A DNA stretch of 64,000 bases from Nostoc sp. CHAB 5834. GTDB taxonomy: Bacteria > Cyanobacteriota > Cyanobacteriia > Cyanobacteriales > Nostocaceae. This document shows positions 44,726 to 54,043 of this stretch, one piece after another (position 1 is the stretch's first letter; the number at the start of each line of letters is the position of its first letter). The stretch spans positions 1 through 64,000 of the forward strand of contig JAIVFU010000025.1 of NCBI GenBank assembly GCA_020829485.1. The letters run 5' to 3'. A program made the position numbers and the translations under genes. The notes beneath the pieces were generated by a model that did no database searches, was not told where the DNA came from, and worked only from the letters and a program-made list of their open reading frames with translations.

Positions 44726-45202
44726 ATGGCTTACCAAAACATTACAGGTTCCCTTTCTCCAGCAGATATCCAAGAAATTAAAGCTGCCTTTGCGACTATC
44801 CAAGCAAAGATGCCTTTTCTGGTGACTCTGAGTGTGGAAGAACGACGCAAGTTATTTAAGATGGGCGATAAAAGCCTAGCCTTTGTTAACACTAGCCTAA
44901 CTGCTGCCCAGTCTAACCGAGACATTTTACCAGCCAGCTTTGATGTAGACGAATTTGTGCGGGATTATCAATTAGCCGCAACGCTTACCGAACTGTTGAT
45001 TAAACTGCAACAACTGACAGAACAGGTAGATGATACCCTAATGGCAGTCGGTAGCGAAGCAATGGGTAGCAGTTTGACTGTTTACGATTACGTGAAGACT
45101 GCTGCTAAGAAAACTCCAGGGTTAAAAACTATTGCCGAACAGTTAGGGGAACGGTTTAAAGCCATTAAAAGTAAACCTCTTAAAGCTGCTTCTGGTTCAT
45201 AG
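44726..45202 (+). CDS. Conserved-looking small hypothetical protein
   Basis: A 158-residue soluble, helical protein: SPADIQEIKAAFATIQAKMPFLVTLS, KMGDKSLAFVN and a Lys-rich end KAIKSKPLKAAS. It has no signal peptide or membrane segment. The composition and codon use resemble its neighbours, so it is a real resident gene, but I do not recognise a named family. It is divergent from chlP. Confidence 0.65.
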   Translation: MAYQNITGSLSPADIQEIKAAFATIQAKMPFLVTLSVEERRKLFKMGDKSLAFVNTSLTAAQSNRDILPASFDVDEFVRDYQLAATLTELLIKLQQLTEQVDDTLMAVGSEAMGSSLTVYDYVKTAAKKTPGLKTIAEQLGERFKAIKSKPLKAASGS

Positions 45203-45303
45203 GCTGTAAACTTTGCCAGAGATAGGGGAAGAGTGAAAGGGGAAAAGTTAAAGGTAGATGCACATGCTTTTCTTTTCCCCTTTCTGTTTTCTTAACTGCT
45301 GAA

Positions 45304-45565
45304 TGAGTCTTTGATACTCGTGGGAGAGTCTTTGATACTCGTGAGCGAGTCTTTGATACTCGTGGGCGAGTCTTTGATACTCGTGGGCGAGTCTTTAATA
45401 CTCGCCAGAGAGTCTTTGATACTCGTGGGCGAGTCTTTGATACTCGTGGGCGAGTCTTTGATACTCGTGGGCGAGTCTTTGATACTCGTGGGCGAGTCTT
45501 TGATACTCGTGGGCGAGTCTTTGATACTCGTGAGCGAGTCTTTTATACTCGTGAGCGAGTGTTTA
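45304..45565. repeat. About 13 tandem 21-bp repeats with GAGT...ACTC cores
   Basis: Twelve to thirteen units of GAGTCTTTGATACTCGTGGGC; most are identical, one reads TTTAATACTCGCCAGA. Each unit contains GAGT-N7-ACTC, so every repeat can form a small hairpin. An 88-codon frame across the array (ESLILVG heptads) is a by-product. Confidence 0.95.
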
Positions 45566-46006
45566 GGTGAATTCTAGTAATAAAATTACCATAGCCGTTG
45601 GTTGAGCGAAGTCGAAACCAACTGAGTGATCGAGAGTTGAGCGTTCGCGTAGCGTCTCGCAGAGAAGTCGAAACTCGTCAACATAGGTATTTTTTCATCA
45701 AAAATCACCTTAGAACTTATTGAATAGCCTAAGAAAACCTCACTCTGGTTCTGCTACGCAAAACCTGTCCCTCTCCTTAGTAAGGAGAGGGATGTCCGTT
45801 AGGACAGGGTGAGGTTTTTAGGGACTTTTGGGTAATTGCATAACTTGTGTGTACACCGTAACCTATTGGGAGAGAGGCTTTAAAACCCGTATTGCTTTGT
45901 AGAGAAGGAGTTAAATTTTGCAGGACTTGTACTTCCACTTCAGAACTCCGGGCAAGCTTGCTATTATGCTGGTAGCCGCGTGTAATCTGCCACCTTGCAC
46001 CCAATT
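45566..46006. other. Spacer with nested palindromes upstream of the HEAT-NACHT gene
   Basis: No gene. A nested element at 45731-45817 has arms AAAACCTCAC/GTGAGGTTTT around CCCTCTCCTTAGTAAGGAGAGGG and CCTGTCC/GGACAGG. An ACTTGTGTGTACACCGTA motif (45843-45860) matches one end of the MITE at 57426-57590. Confidence 0.6.
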
Positions 46007-49003
46007 ATGCTTACCATACCCCGCCGCACCAGCAAGCCGCTCTTTTTCCTTTTCTGTTTCACCCTATTCTTGACTCTCTTCCTCTCTCTACCTTGGGTAA
46101 ACGCCAAAGAAACCCCCAAACCCAAACCCCAAGATTGGCAAATTGAAGGCATAGTAGCAGCCCTTGACGACAGTTACGACAAAGTAAAGGGATATGCGCT
46201 AGACAAGTTAGTTGAATATGAGCTAAAAGACTTAAAAACCGTGTTTAAGAAACCGGAGGAAATTGCCCAGAAAGCTGCCAATATCCTCAAGGATGAAAAG
46301 GTTGACTCATCTGTTCGTGGCAGTGCAGCAGTGGCATTGAGCAACTTCGGGCAGGCGGCGGCTCAATACATCCCTGACATCGCCAATATCCTCAAGGATG
46401 AAAAGGTTGACAAATATATTCGTGGCAGTGCAGCAGTGGCATTGAGCAACTTCGGGCAGGCGGCGACTCAATACATCCCTGACATCCTCAAAATCCTCAA
46501 GGATGAAAAGGTTGACTCATCTGTTCGTAGCAGTGCAGCAGTGGCATTGAGCAACTTCGGGCAGGCGGCGACTCAATACATCCCTGACATCCTCAAAATC
46601 CTCAAGGATGAAAAGGTTGACTCATCTGTTCGTAGCAGTGCAGCAGAGGCATTGAGCAAGTTCGGGCAGGCGGCGGCTCAATACATCCCTGACATCGCCA
46701 ATATCCTCAAGGATGAAAAGGTTGACAAATATATTCGTGGCAGTGCAGCAGTGGCATTGAGCAACTTCGGGCAGGCGGCGGCTCAATACATCCCTGACAT
46801 CCTCAAATTCCTCAAGGATGAAAAGGTTGACTCATATATTCGTGGCAGTGCAGCAGTGGCATTGAGCAACTTCGGGCAGGCGGCGGCTCAATACATCCCT
46901 GACATCGCCAATATCCTCAAGGATGAAAAGGTTGACTCATATATTCGTGGCAGTGCAGCAGTGGCATTGAGCAACTTCGGGCAGGCGGCGGCTCAATACA
47001 TCCCTGACATCGCCAATATCCTCAAGGATGAAAAGGTTGACTCATCTGTTCGTGGCAGTGCAGCAGTGGCATTGAGCAAGTTCGGGCAGGCGGCGGCTCA
47101 ATACATCCCTGACATCCTCAATATCTTCAAGGATGAAAAGGTTGACTTAGATGTTCGTCGCAGTGCAGCAGTGGCATTGGGCAATATCCAAAAACTGGAT
47201 TTAAAGGAAGTTTTGGTAATTCTGAATAATATTTATGAGCCTGGTAATTCAGAATACTTAAATTGGCGTTTTCTAACCTATTTTCTGGGCGGTGGCACTG
47301 AGAAAGTAAAAACTCTACTCAAATGGCTTGGCTATTCTCAAGTCGTTCCTGACAAACTCCCACGCGATGAAGGTGTCAAAACCCTCAAGGTATTTCAAGA
47401 AGCTTGGAATAGCAGTCAAGAGCTAGAACGTTTACGCAACGAGTTAGCCAAGCAAATTTCGGAAGTAGCCGCCAAAAAAAATGTTTCTTGGAATTTACAG
47501 GATATTGGTTTACTGCAAACTCACCACAGCAACCTCACAAAAGTCAACTCCACCAATGCTAATGCGGTGCAGTCAGCAATAGATAAACTGGAGGTGTGGC
47601 AGTGGTTTGTCCGTTCTATAAACACCATCCTGATTCATGCTGCCTTTTGGCTAGCCCTCATCTTTGCCTACCCCAAATTCCCCCAAGTCCAAGCCATCTT
47701 CTTCTGGAACCCTTGGGTACGCCGAATCTTAGGCGTGGGCTATGTCGGCTTTCTCCTCACCTGGTTTCCCCCCTTCCGTCGCAAATTATTTGAACCCTTC
47801 AAACCTTCCCTATTAGCCGATGCCGGCTTAGATAATTTTCATGACCAATCATACTTCCCAGAGTCAAAAGTCAAAATCCCCACATCAGGAGACATCCAGC
47901 CAATTACCGCAGCCTTACCCAGTATTCAAGGACAAATTATCTTAGAAGGAGATTCCGGCTTAGGCAAGTCGATGTTTCTCCGTCATCTGTTGCAAAACTC
48001 CCAGCGCATAGTCGTTTATCTCCCCGCCCAGAAATGTCATAAAGGCGTAATTGAAGCCATCCAAGACAAGCTACACGGCCAAGCCCAAGATGCCAGCTTC
48101 CTGAAAAACCTAATTTACAGTGGCGCGATAGATATCTGCATCGACGGACTCAACGAAGTCACCGCCGAAACACGGGCAAAAATCTGCCAGTTTGTCGAAA
48201 GCTATTTCCGGGGCAACATTATCATGACTACTCAGCCCCTAGAGTGGACACCCCCCTCAACAGCCAAAACATACTACTTGCACCCCCTTGAGCGACAACA
48301 AATTCAAGAGTTCTTGATCTCCCGTCAGCCGCGACTCCCCCAAGATGCCAAAATTCAAGGTGCTGATTACGCCCAAGCTTGTACCAATTATTTAACAGAA
48401 GTCCTCAAAGATCAGCAAGCCAAAGAAGAGTTAGATGCTGTCCGCCGAATTCTTTCCAATCCAATGGATTTAACAGTGGTAGCGCTCATGCTATCACAAG
48501 GCAAACACCCAAACTTATTTCGCCTGCAAGAACAGCAATACAACCTGATGGCGGCAGAATACCTGCAAGAATGGAAACAAGAATTTCCCCTCAAAAGATT
48601 TTCCGCCGCCGTCTACCAAATGCGACTTGATGACAAACAAGCTTTACCTGGGGATGAATTTCACCAAGTTGTCATGTCTTTAGAAGACGAGAAATACAAA
48701 ATGGTAGTTAGCCGTCAGTGGCAAGATGAAAAAAGCGAAGCGAAGAAAGAATGGTACTTTCGCCACGATAAAATTATGGATTTCTTCTTGGTGCAAAACT
48801 TTCTCGGCGAAACTGATGCAGCCGAAGGACTATTAGTTGATAGAATGGGCGATCCGCGTTTTCGTGGCGTTTACTTCTTGCTAGCAACCTTACTTCCTTT
48901 AGATGCAGCCAAAGAACTGCGAGAAGATTTGATTCAATACGCGGCTGATACCAAAGACAATACGGTGAGTAATACCTTTGTGCAGTTGTTGCGAACTAGG
49001 TAA
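46007..49003 (+). CDS. Exported/membrane HEAT-repeat protein with NACHT-type NTPase
   Basis: A 998-residue multidomain protein. Order: signal peptide or anchor (RRTSKPLFFLF onward, ending PWVNA at about 33); nine HEAT-like repeats of 35 residues (about 91-405), eight nearly identical (ILKDEKVDSSVRGSAAVALS type); a helical linker; two hydrophobic segments (about 535-557 and 574-590); then a NACHT/STAND NTPase with Walker A GDSGLGKS at 648-655 and Walker B ICIDGLNEV with Asp713. The C-terminal part has FRHDKIMDFFLVQNFLG, a motif typical of cyanobacterial NACHT proteins. If the first segment is cleaved, the HEAT array is periplasmic and the NTPase cytosolic. ATG 46007 is chosen over TTG 45995 because it starts the signal peptide. 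Role unknown; NACHT proteins often act in signalling, cell death or phage defence. Confidence 0.85.
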   Translation: MLTIPRRTSKPLFFLFCFTLFLTLFLSLPWVNAKETPKPKPQDWQIEGIVAALDDSYDKVKGYALDKLVEYELKDLKTVFKKPEEIAQKAANILKDEKVDSSVRGSAAVALSNFGQAAAQYIPDIANILKDEKVDKYIRGSAAVALSNFGQAATQYIPDILKILKDEKVDSSVRSSAAVALSNFGQAATQYIPDILKILKDEKVDSSVRSSAAEALSKFGQAAAQYIPDIANILKDEKVDKYIRGSAAVALSNFGQAAAQYIPDILKFLKDEKVDSYIRGSAAVALSNFGQAAAQYIPDIANILKDEKVDSYIRGSAAVALSNFGQAAAQYIPDIANILKDEKVDSSVRGSAAVALSKFGQAAAQYIPDILNIFKDEKVDLDVRRSAAVALGNIQKLDLKEVLVILNNIYEPGNSEYLNWRFLTYFLGGGTEKVKTLLKWLGYSQVVPDKLPRDEGVKTLKVFQEAWNSSQELERLRNELAKQISEVAAKKNVSWNLQDIGLLQTHHSNLTKVNSTNANAVQSAIDKLEVWQWFVRSINTILIHAAFWLALIFAYPKFPQVQAIFFWNPWVRRILGVGYVGFLLTWFPPFRRKLFEPFKPSLLADAGLDNFHDQSYFPESKVKIPTSGDIQPITAALPSIQGQIILEGDSGLGKSMFLRHLLQNSQRIVVYLPAQKCHKGVIEAIQDKLHGQAQDASFLKNLIYSGAIDICIDGLNEVTAETRAKICQFVESYFRGNIIMTTQPLEWTPPSTAKTYYLHPLERQQIQEFLISRQPRLPQDAKIQGADYAQACTNYLTEVLKDQQAKEELDAVRRILSNPMDLTVVALMLSQGKHPNLFRLQEQQYNLMAAEYLQEWKQEFPLKRFSAAVYQMRLDDKQALPGDEFHQVVMSLEDEKYKMVVSRQWQDEKSEAKKEWYFRHDKIMDFFLVQNFLGETDAAEGLLVDRMGDPRFRGVYFLLATLLPLDAAKELREDLIQYAADTKDNTVSNTFVQLLRTR
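46277..47215. repeat. 105-bp tandem repeat array encoding HEAT units
   Basis: Eight near-identical 105-base units and a diverged ninth. Variation is concentrated at a few codons: the pairs SS/KY/SY/LD after KVD, V/I next, G/S/R before SAA, and AN/LK/LN at the unit border. Confidence 0.95.
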
Positions 49004-49137
49004 GTTGGCATGGAGCATTTATGTGAACTGAAAAGTAGAGCCTAAATCTTGTTCATCTATAAATAACTATGTATGGTATATATAAGACACGGTAATCCTA
49101 GCAGGGAACTGTAGATAGTTGCAGAGGTATAGCAGCA

Positions 49138-50154
49138 GTGGGTATAGTAGTTGAAAATGTCTCCAAACAATTCGGGAGTTTCAAGGCAGTTGATCAGGTT
49201 AGCCTGGAAATTAAGAGTGGTTCGTTAGTTGCGTTGCTTGGGCCTTCGGGTTCGGGTAAATCTACACTATTACGGTTAATTTCAGGCTTAGAAATGCCAG
49301 ATAGCGGCAAAATTCTGCTTACTGGTAAGGATGCTACATACCAAAGCGTACAGCAACGCAATATTGGCTTTGTGTTTCAGCACTATGCCCTATTTAAGCA
49401 TTTGACTGTCAGACAGAATATTGCTTTTGGCTTAGAAATTCGCAAGGCACAGCCAAAGAAGATTAAGGGAAAGGTTGAACAGTTACTAGAATTAGTGCAA
49501 TTGACTGGACTAGGCGATCGCTATCCGTCACAACTTTCTGGTGGTCAAAGACAACGGGTAGCATTAGCAAGGTCACTGGCAGTAGAACCTGAAGTATTAC
49601 TGCTAGATGAACCCTTTGGCGCACTCGATGCGAAAGTCCGCAAAGACTTACGGGCGTGGTTACGCCGCCTCCATGATGAGGTTCATGTTACCACGGTTTT
49701 TGTCACCCACGACCAAGAGGAAGCAATGGAAGTCTCCGATGAAGTTGTGGTGATGAATAAAGGGCGTGTGGAACAGGTAGGGACACCATCTGAAATTTAC
49801 GATAATCCTGCCACCGCATTTGTAATGAGCTTCATTGGCCCGGTGAATGTGTTACCCAGTAACTCAAAGATTTTTCAAAGTAGCGGATTTGATGCGCCAC
49901 ACCCACAAGTATTTTTGCGTCCACAAGATGTGATTTTGGAAAAGGTTCCTAACGGTTCTACTACGACTGCGACAGTCAGCCGTTTGATACATTTGGGTTG
50001 GGAAATTCAGGTAGAATTAACTTTCGATGATGGGCAAGTGGTGATGGCGCATTTAACACGCGATCGCTTTAACCAATTAGAGTTAGAACCGAAACAGAGG
50101 GTGTATGTGAAGCCAAAGGATGCCAAGTCCTTCCCTCTGTCTTATTCAATTTAG
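49138..50154 (+). CDS. cysA: Sulfate/thiosulfate ABC transporter ATP-binding protein
   Basis: A 338-residue ABC ATPase that powers sulfate import. Walker [11 protein letters not shown]-loop QHYALF, signature [16 protein letters not shown], Walker [14 protein letters not shown] and the switch His in [11 protein letters not shown] are all intact. The C-terminal TOBE-like regulatory region (about 240-338) with VFLRPQDV is typical of CysA. Translation starts at GTG 49138. No cysT, cysW or sulfate-binding protein genes are adjacent, so its permease partners must be elsewhere. Confidence 0.92.
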   Translation: MGIVVENVSKQFGSFKAVDQVSLEIKSGSLVALLGPSGSGKSTLLRLISGLEMPDSGKILLTGKDATYQSVQQRNIGFVFQHYALFKHLTVRQNIAFGLEIRKAQPKKIKGKVEQLLELVQLTGLGDRYPSQLSGGQRQRVALARSLAVEPEVLLLDEPFGALDAKVRKDLRAWLRRLHDEVHVTTVFVTHDQEEAMEVSDEVVVMNKGRVEQVGTPSEIYDNPATAFVMSFIGPVNVLPSNSKIFQSSGFDAPHPQVFLRPQDVILEKVPNGSTTTATVSRLIHLGWEIQVELTFDDGQVVMAHLTRDRFNQLELEPKQRVYVKPKDAKSFPLSYSI

Positions 50155-50373
50155 TTGGCAAGGTTGAAATATTTATGCTTGCTGCTTTAGGGCACAGCAG
50201 AAAAACGTTGCCAAAATATTTGCCAAATCCCCCAGTAACCTATGTAATCGGAGATGCTGATTAGATAGTTGCACAAGGATATACAGAAGCACTACCCCAG
50301 TATCATACTGAGGCTAGTGCGCTGGCTTTTCACACATTTATTGTGAGGATTAATTTAACGGGTCTTGCCTTTA
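50155..50373. other. Spacer after cysA
   Basis: No gene or clear terminator is recognised before the palindromic repeat. Confidence 0.4.
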
Positions 50374-50489
50374 CTAGCCTGTCAAGCCTAAATTGATGGG
50401 TACGGAAGTTAGTAGTAAGGACTTTAGTCCTTATTTTCTAAGCACTAAAGTCCTTACTAAAAACCATCAAAACTAGCTTGACAGACTAC
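50374..50489. repeat. Nested palindromic element
   Basis: Outer arms TAGCCTGTCAAG and CTTGACAGACTA, middle arms TTGATGG/CCATCAA, and inner arms TAGTAAGGACTTTAGT/ACTAAAGTCCTTACTA. The outer end is shared with the 34671-34768 element. It ends directly at the stop of the first DUF4360-like gene and may act as its terminator. Confidence 0.75.
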
Positions 50490-50491
50490 TA

Positions 50492-51100
50492 CTAACAAGG
50501 AGTCAAATTAAACCTAATTCTATAAATTCCATTGAATCCAACTATAGTTCGTTGCCCCGCAGCTACATTTGTAGCACGCGCTATCAAAGTTGTGTTGATG
50601 CCGAAAACCGAATTCACTCGGTTAGCACACGCGTCTACTGTATCTCCTGTAATAGCTACATTTTTTATCCATCCACCTGAAGAGCCAGACGGGAAGTTCG
50701 CGTTTAGATCATTGGTAGATGGAATTACTCTCCCTTGAAACACTGGTCTAACCCTTAGGGCAGCAGTACCCCCCTGAGGCACATTTGCAAAACCAGAATA
50801 CCTCAGGTTAATGGGCTGAACTTTGTAGCCTCTAGGTATATTAAGCCCAATTCTGAGATTACAAGATTGTGATACAACTCTAGGAGATACAGCTGTAGCC
50901 TGAAATCGAGGGAAAGTTACAGAAAGAGTATTTCCTACCAAACTTACTACGGCATTTCCCGACGGACAGCCATTTCCAAAAACAGTTGCTGGAACACTTT
51001 CAAACTGAAATGCTGGTGTTTGAGCCTGTGCCTCAGATAAACCCACAACATTTAAACTCAGTAGCGTCAAACTGGAAATAAGAGCAGTTAAAACTTTCAT
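50492..51100 (-). CDS. Secreted four-cysteine DUF4360-like protein, copy 1
   Basis: A 202-residue exported protein, the most diverged of five tandem paralogues. A signal peptide (MKVLTALISSLTLLSLNVVG, cleavage after AQA) precedes a beta-rich body with GNGCPSGNAVVS, VSQSCNLRIGLNIP, VDACANRVNSVFG and C-terminal FNLTPC: four Cys, probably two disulfides. The pattern GxGCPxG...F..F...C.L...I..P.G matches DUF4360, a family of small secreted proteins also found in fungi and actinobacteria, with unknown function. It retains all four Cys. Start at 51100 aligns with the paralogues. Confidence 0.8.
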   Translation of the reverse strand: MKVLTALISSLTLLSLNVVGLSEAQAQTPAFQFESVPATVFGNGCPSGNAVVSLVGNTLSVTFPRFQATAVSPRVVSQSCNLRIGLNIPRGYKVQPINLRYSGFANVPQGGTAALRVRPVFQGRVIPSTNDLNANFPSGSSGGWIKNVAITGDTVDACANRVNSVFGINTTLIARATNVAAGQRTIVGFNGIYRIRFNLTPC

Positions 51101-51243
51101 ATCTTTCATCTCAAATTAAGGAGAGGTTGTCAGGTTTGTTGTCAATACTATGTCTCAAGACACAGAGTCAAAAATTTCTTCACAGCGATTGGAAGAAATC
51201 TTTCAATCAGTTGATAAAGCAGCTTTAGAGGGAGCAGGTTTTG

Positions 51244-51274
51244 GAAAAATTAAATGCACAAACTCTATGCATTT
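51244..51274 (-). terminator. Terminator hairpin after DUF4360-like copy 2
   Basis: On the minus strand AAATGCA and TGCATTT (51252-51258, 51268-51274) pair, followed by AATTTTTCC. The same arrangement follows copy 3 (52612-52643) and copy 5 (55189-55216). Confidence 0.6.
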
Positions 51275-51281
51275 AAAAAAC

Positions 51282-51914
51282 TTAACAAGGATTAAAAGCA
51301 AACTTTATTTGGAACAATACAGGGCCTATTTCTGTATCGGCTTTATCAATTCGGATTTTAGTTTCTTGATTTGCAGGTATATCTCTAGCTCTTGCCGTCA
51401 GATTTGTATTGATACCAAAAATCGAACTTACTGGGTTTTTGCATGCATTTATTGTGCCTAATACAATACCTACATCTTTGCTCCAAGTAGCTGAAAAGCC
51501 GGGCCCAAACGCTGCGTTTGGATCATCGATAGTTGGAAGTTCTTGACCTTCAAAAAGTATTCTAACGTTCAGGTCAGCACTGCCTGCTTGAGGCACATCT
51601 GCAAAGCCAAGATACTTGAGGTTAATCGGCTGAACGTTCAATCCAGAAGGCACATTAAGAGCTATCCGCAGATTGCAGGATTTTGATACAACCTTAGGAG
51701 GCGAAGCTAAAGCTTCAAACTCAGAAAATGTTATTGAAAGACTATCTGCATTCAAAACTCCCTTTGCTGTTCCGTTTGGGCAACCATTTCCAAAAAGAGT
51801 TACTGGAACTTCTTGAAGCTCAAATCCTGGTGTTTGAGCATGTACCTGAGATAAACCCACAAGATTTAAACTCAGTAACGTCAAACTGGAAATCATACCA
51901 GTTAAAACTTTCAT
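51282..51914 (-). CDS. Secreted four-cysteine DUF4360-like protein, copy 2
   Basis: A 210-residue paralogue with signal peptide MKVLTGMISSLTLLSLNLVG and cleavage after VHA. The body keeps GNGCPNGTAKG, VSKSCNLRIALNVP, INACKNPVSSIFG and C-terminal FAFNPC. Central PINLKYLGFADVPQAGSADLNV is the most conserved stretch among the five copies. It is about 370 bases upstream of nothing in its direction but the 3' flank of copy 1, separated by a hairpin, so each copy probably has its own transcript. Function unknown. Confidence 0.82.
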   Translation of the reverse strand: MKVLTGMISSLTLLSLNLVGLSQVHAQTPGFELQEVPVTLFGNGCPNGTAKGVLNADSLSITFSEFEALASPPKVVSKSCNLRIALNVPSGLNVQPINLKYLGFADVPQAGSADLNVRILFEGQELPTIDDPNAAFGPGFSATWSKDVGIVLGTINACKNPVSSIFGINTNLTARARDIPANQETKIRIDKADTEIGPVLFQIKFAFNPC

Positions 51915-52650
51915 CTAGTAACTCCCCGAAAATGTTTAATCTCCTATGAATATTACATTACATGGAATATCAAACTCCTAAGATACTTCTAGACAAAGAA
52001 ATTTTACCTGGCAGGCTCTTTGGGTTTTGGGGGTTTCTAGCAGTCCTTAAATGTGTGCAATACGCTGTAGTTAAGGGAGACAGAGATAGAATAAAAAAAT
52101 CAATTTCTGACTCGGAAATTGTTTATCAGCGTATTTCCCTTCTCAGAAAATAATTCAGGAGTCAGCACTTAAAATTCAGAATTGAATTCTGTACAACTGG
52201 CAAATAGCGTAGCAGTAGTGAGTCTATTAGGGGATGAATAAATGGGTTTAAGTCCCCCACTAAATCTTCTCCTTTAGAAACGCACTAGCGTTTAATTTAA
52301 TGTTCAGCAAGAAAATGGCGGGATTGAACCCCCCACTAATTGATTCTGACTCCTGAATTCTTACTTCTGAATTCTTCTTTAATTAAGAATCTGCCCTCGT
52401 GAGAAGCTTTGATAAAATTATACATCTACATACAAATATATTTTACCTATCCAAAGACATACATTTTGTAAATTTTGATTTCATTAGATTTATCAGCTAC
52501 TTTGACTTGACCTAACTATTTATCAAGACAGAGAGTCAAAGACTTCTTTAGACCGATTGGAAGAAACCTTTCAAAAAGTTGGTAAAGCAGCTTTTCAGGG
52601 AGCAGATTTTGGGAAAAATTAAATGCACAAATTCTATGCATTTAAAAAAC
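51915..52650. other. Spacer between DUF4360-like copies 2 and 3
   Basis: No gene. The part next to copy 2 (51915-52150) and the part next to copy 3 (52520-52645) are each homologous to the same parts of the other spacers, showing that gene plus flanks were duplicated together. A GACTCCTGAATTC / GAATTCAGGAGTC inverted repeat occurs at 52346 and 52150, and the copy 3 terminator is at 52612-52643. Confidence 0.7.
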
Positions 52651-53286
52651 CTAACAACGCTTAAAAGCAAACTTTATTTGGAACAATACATCCTTGATTG
52701 TTGTGTCAATTGTATTAATTCGGATTTGGGTTTCTTGATTTGCAGGTATACCTCTAGCTCTTGCAGTCAGAGTTGAATTGATACCGAAAATCGAACTGAC
52801 TGGTCTACTACATGCATTTATTGTGTTTGCTATAACGTCTATATTTTTGTTCCAAGTATCTGAAAAGCCAGCCGGAAAGGTTTGATTTGGATTATTGATA
52901 GTTGCAACACTTGCACCTTGAAATGATATTTCAACCCTCAAATCAGCACTGCCTCCTGTAGGCACATCTGCAAAGCCAAGATACCTGACGCTAATCGGCT
53001 GAACGTTAAATCCAGAAGGTATATCAAGAGGGAACCGCAGATTGCAGGATGCTGATACAACTCTAGGAGATGAAGCTTTAGCTTCAAACTGAGAAAATGT
53101 TACTGAAGCAGTATCTCCATTCAAAACTAGCTGTGCTGTTCCGTTTGGGCAACCATTTCCAAAAAAAGTTCCACCAACTTGTTGAAACTTAAATCCTGTC
53201 GCTGTTTGAGCCTGTACCTGAGATAAACCCACAACATTTAAACTCAGTAGCGTCAAACTGGAAATCAAACCAGTTAAAACTTTCAT
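52651..53286 (-). CDS. Secreted four-cysteine DUF4360-like protein, copy 3
   Basis: A 211-residue paralogue: signal peptide MKVLTGLISSLTLLSLNVVG with cleavage after VQA, then GNGCPNGTAQL, VSASCNLRFPLDIP, INACSRPVSSIFG and the end FAFKRC. All four Cys are kept. The region ATGFKFQQVGGTFF near the mature N-terminus differs most from the others, which may reflect separate binding roles. It has its own downstream hairpin terminator. Confidence 0.82.
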   Translation of the reverse strand: MKVLTGLISSLTLLSLNVVGLSQVQAQTATGFKFQQVGGTFFGNGCPNGTAQLVLNGDTASVTFSQFEAKASSPRVVSASCNLRFPLDIPSGFNVQPISVRYLGFADVPTGGSADLRVEISFQGASVATINNPNQTFPAGFSDTWNKNIDVIANTINACSRPVSSIFGINSTLTARARGIPANQETQIRINTIDTTIKDVLFQIKFAFKRC

Positions 53287-54043
53287 ATAATAACTCCACG
53301 AAAATTATGTAATCTCCTGTGCGTATTAGCTGCAATGTCAAACTCCTAAATATACTTCTACAAAAACAAATTTTACCCAGTAGCATTTTCCAGGTTGGAG
53401 AATTCTCTAGCAGTTCTTAATTGTCTGCAACACGCTCTCATTCAGGGAGACAGAAATAGGATAAAACAATCAACTTTTGACTCAGAAATTATCTATTAAC
53501 GTATTTCACTTATCAGAAAATAATTCAGGAGTCAGGATTGAGAATTCAATTTTGAATTCTATACAACTGGGGGATAGCGCAGCAGTAGGTAGTTTACCAG
53601 CAAATGAATAAATGGGTTTAAACCCACTCAATCTTTTTCTTTGGAAACGCACTTGCGTTCGACTTACTGTTCAACAATAAAATGGTAGGTCTGACCCCCC
53701 ACTAAATCGATTCTGACTCCTGAATTCTTACTTCTGAATTCTTCTCCAATCAAGAATTGCCCTTATAATAATCCTTGAAAAGTTCAAAATCATAGAAAAG
53801 TATATTTTACTTATCCAAAGACAGATGTTTTACAAACTATCAAAGACAGATGTTTTACAAACTATGATTTCGTTAGATTTTTCAGCTACTTTTTTTGACT
53901 TGACCTAATTATTTATCAAGACAGAGAGTGAAAGATTTCTTCAGAACGATTAGAAGAAATCTTTTGAAAATTTGGTAAACCAACTTTATAGGGAGTAGCT
54001 TTAAAAAAAGTTAAACGCAAAACTAACTATGCATTTAAAAAAT
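53287..54043. other. Spacer between DUF4360-like copies 3 and 4
   Basis: No gene. Homologous to the 51915-52650 spacer along most of its length, including the GACTCCTGAATTC repeat (53715) and a decayed relative (53916-54010) of the block that starts at 51150. A 24-base direct repeat, ending CAGATGTTTTACAAACTAT, occurs twice at about 53817-53868. Confidence 0.7.

Noticed and set aside
42751..45565. Tandem arrays considered as CRISPR
   Set aside because: Repeats are contiguous without spacers, and no cas genes are near.
45311..45577. An 88-codon plus-strand frame of ESLILVG heptads
   Set aside because: It is the translation of the 21-base tandem array; the period is a multiple of three, so any frame stays open. 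It has no ribosome binding site or folded end.
51962..52153. A 63-codon frame in the DUF4360 spacer
   Set aside because: The equivalent stretches in the other spacers are not open in this frame.
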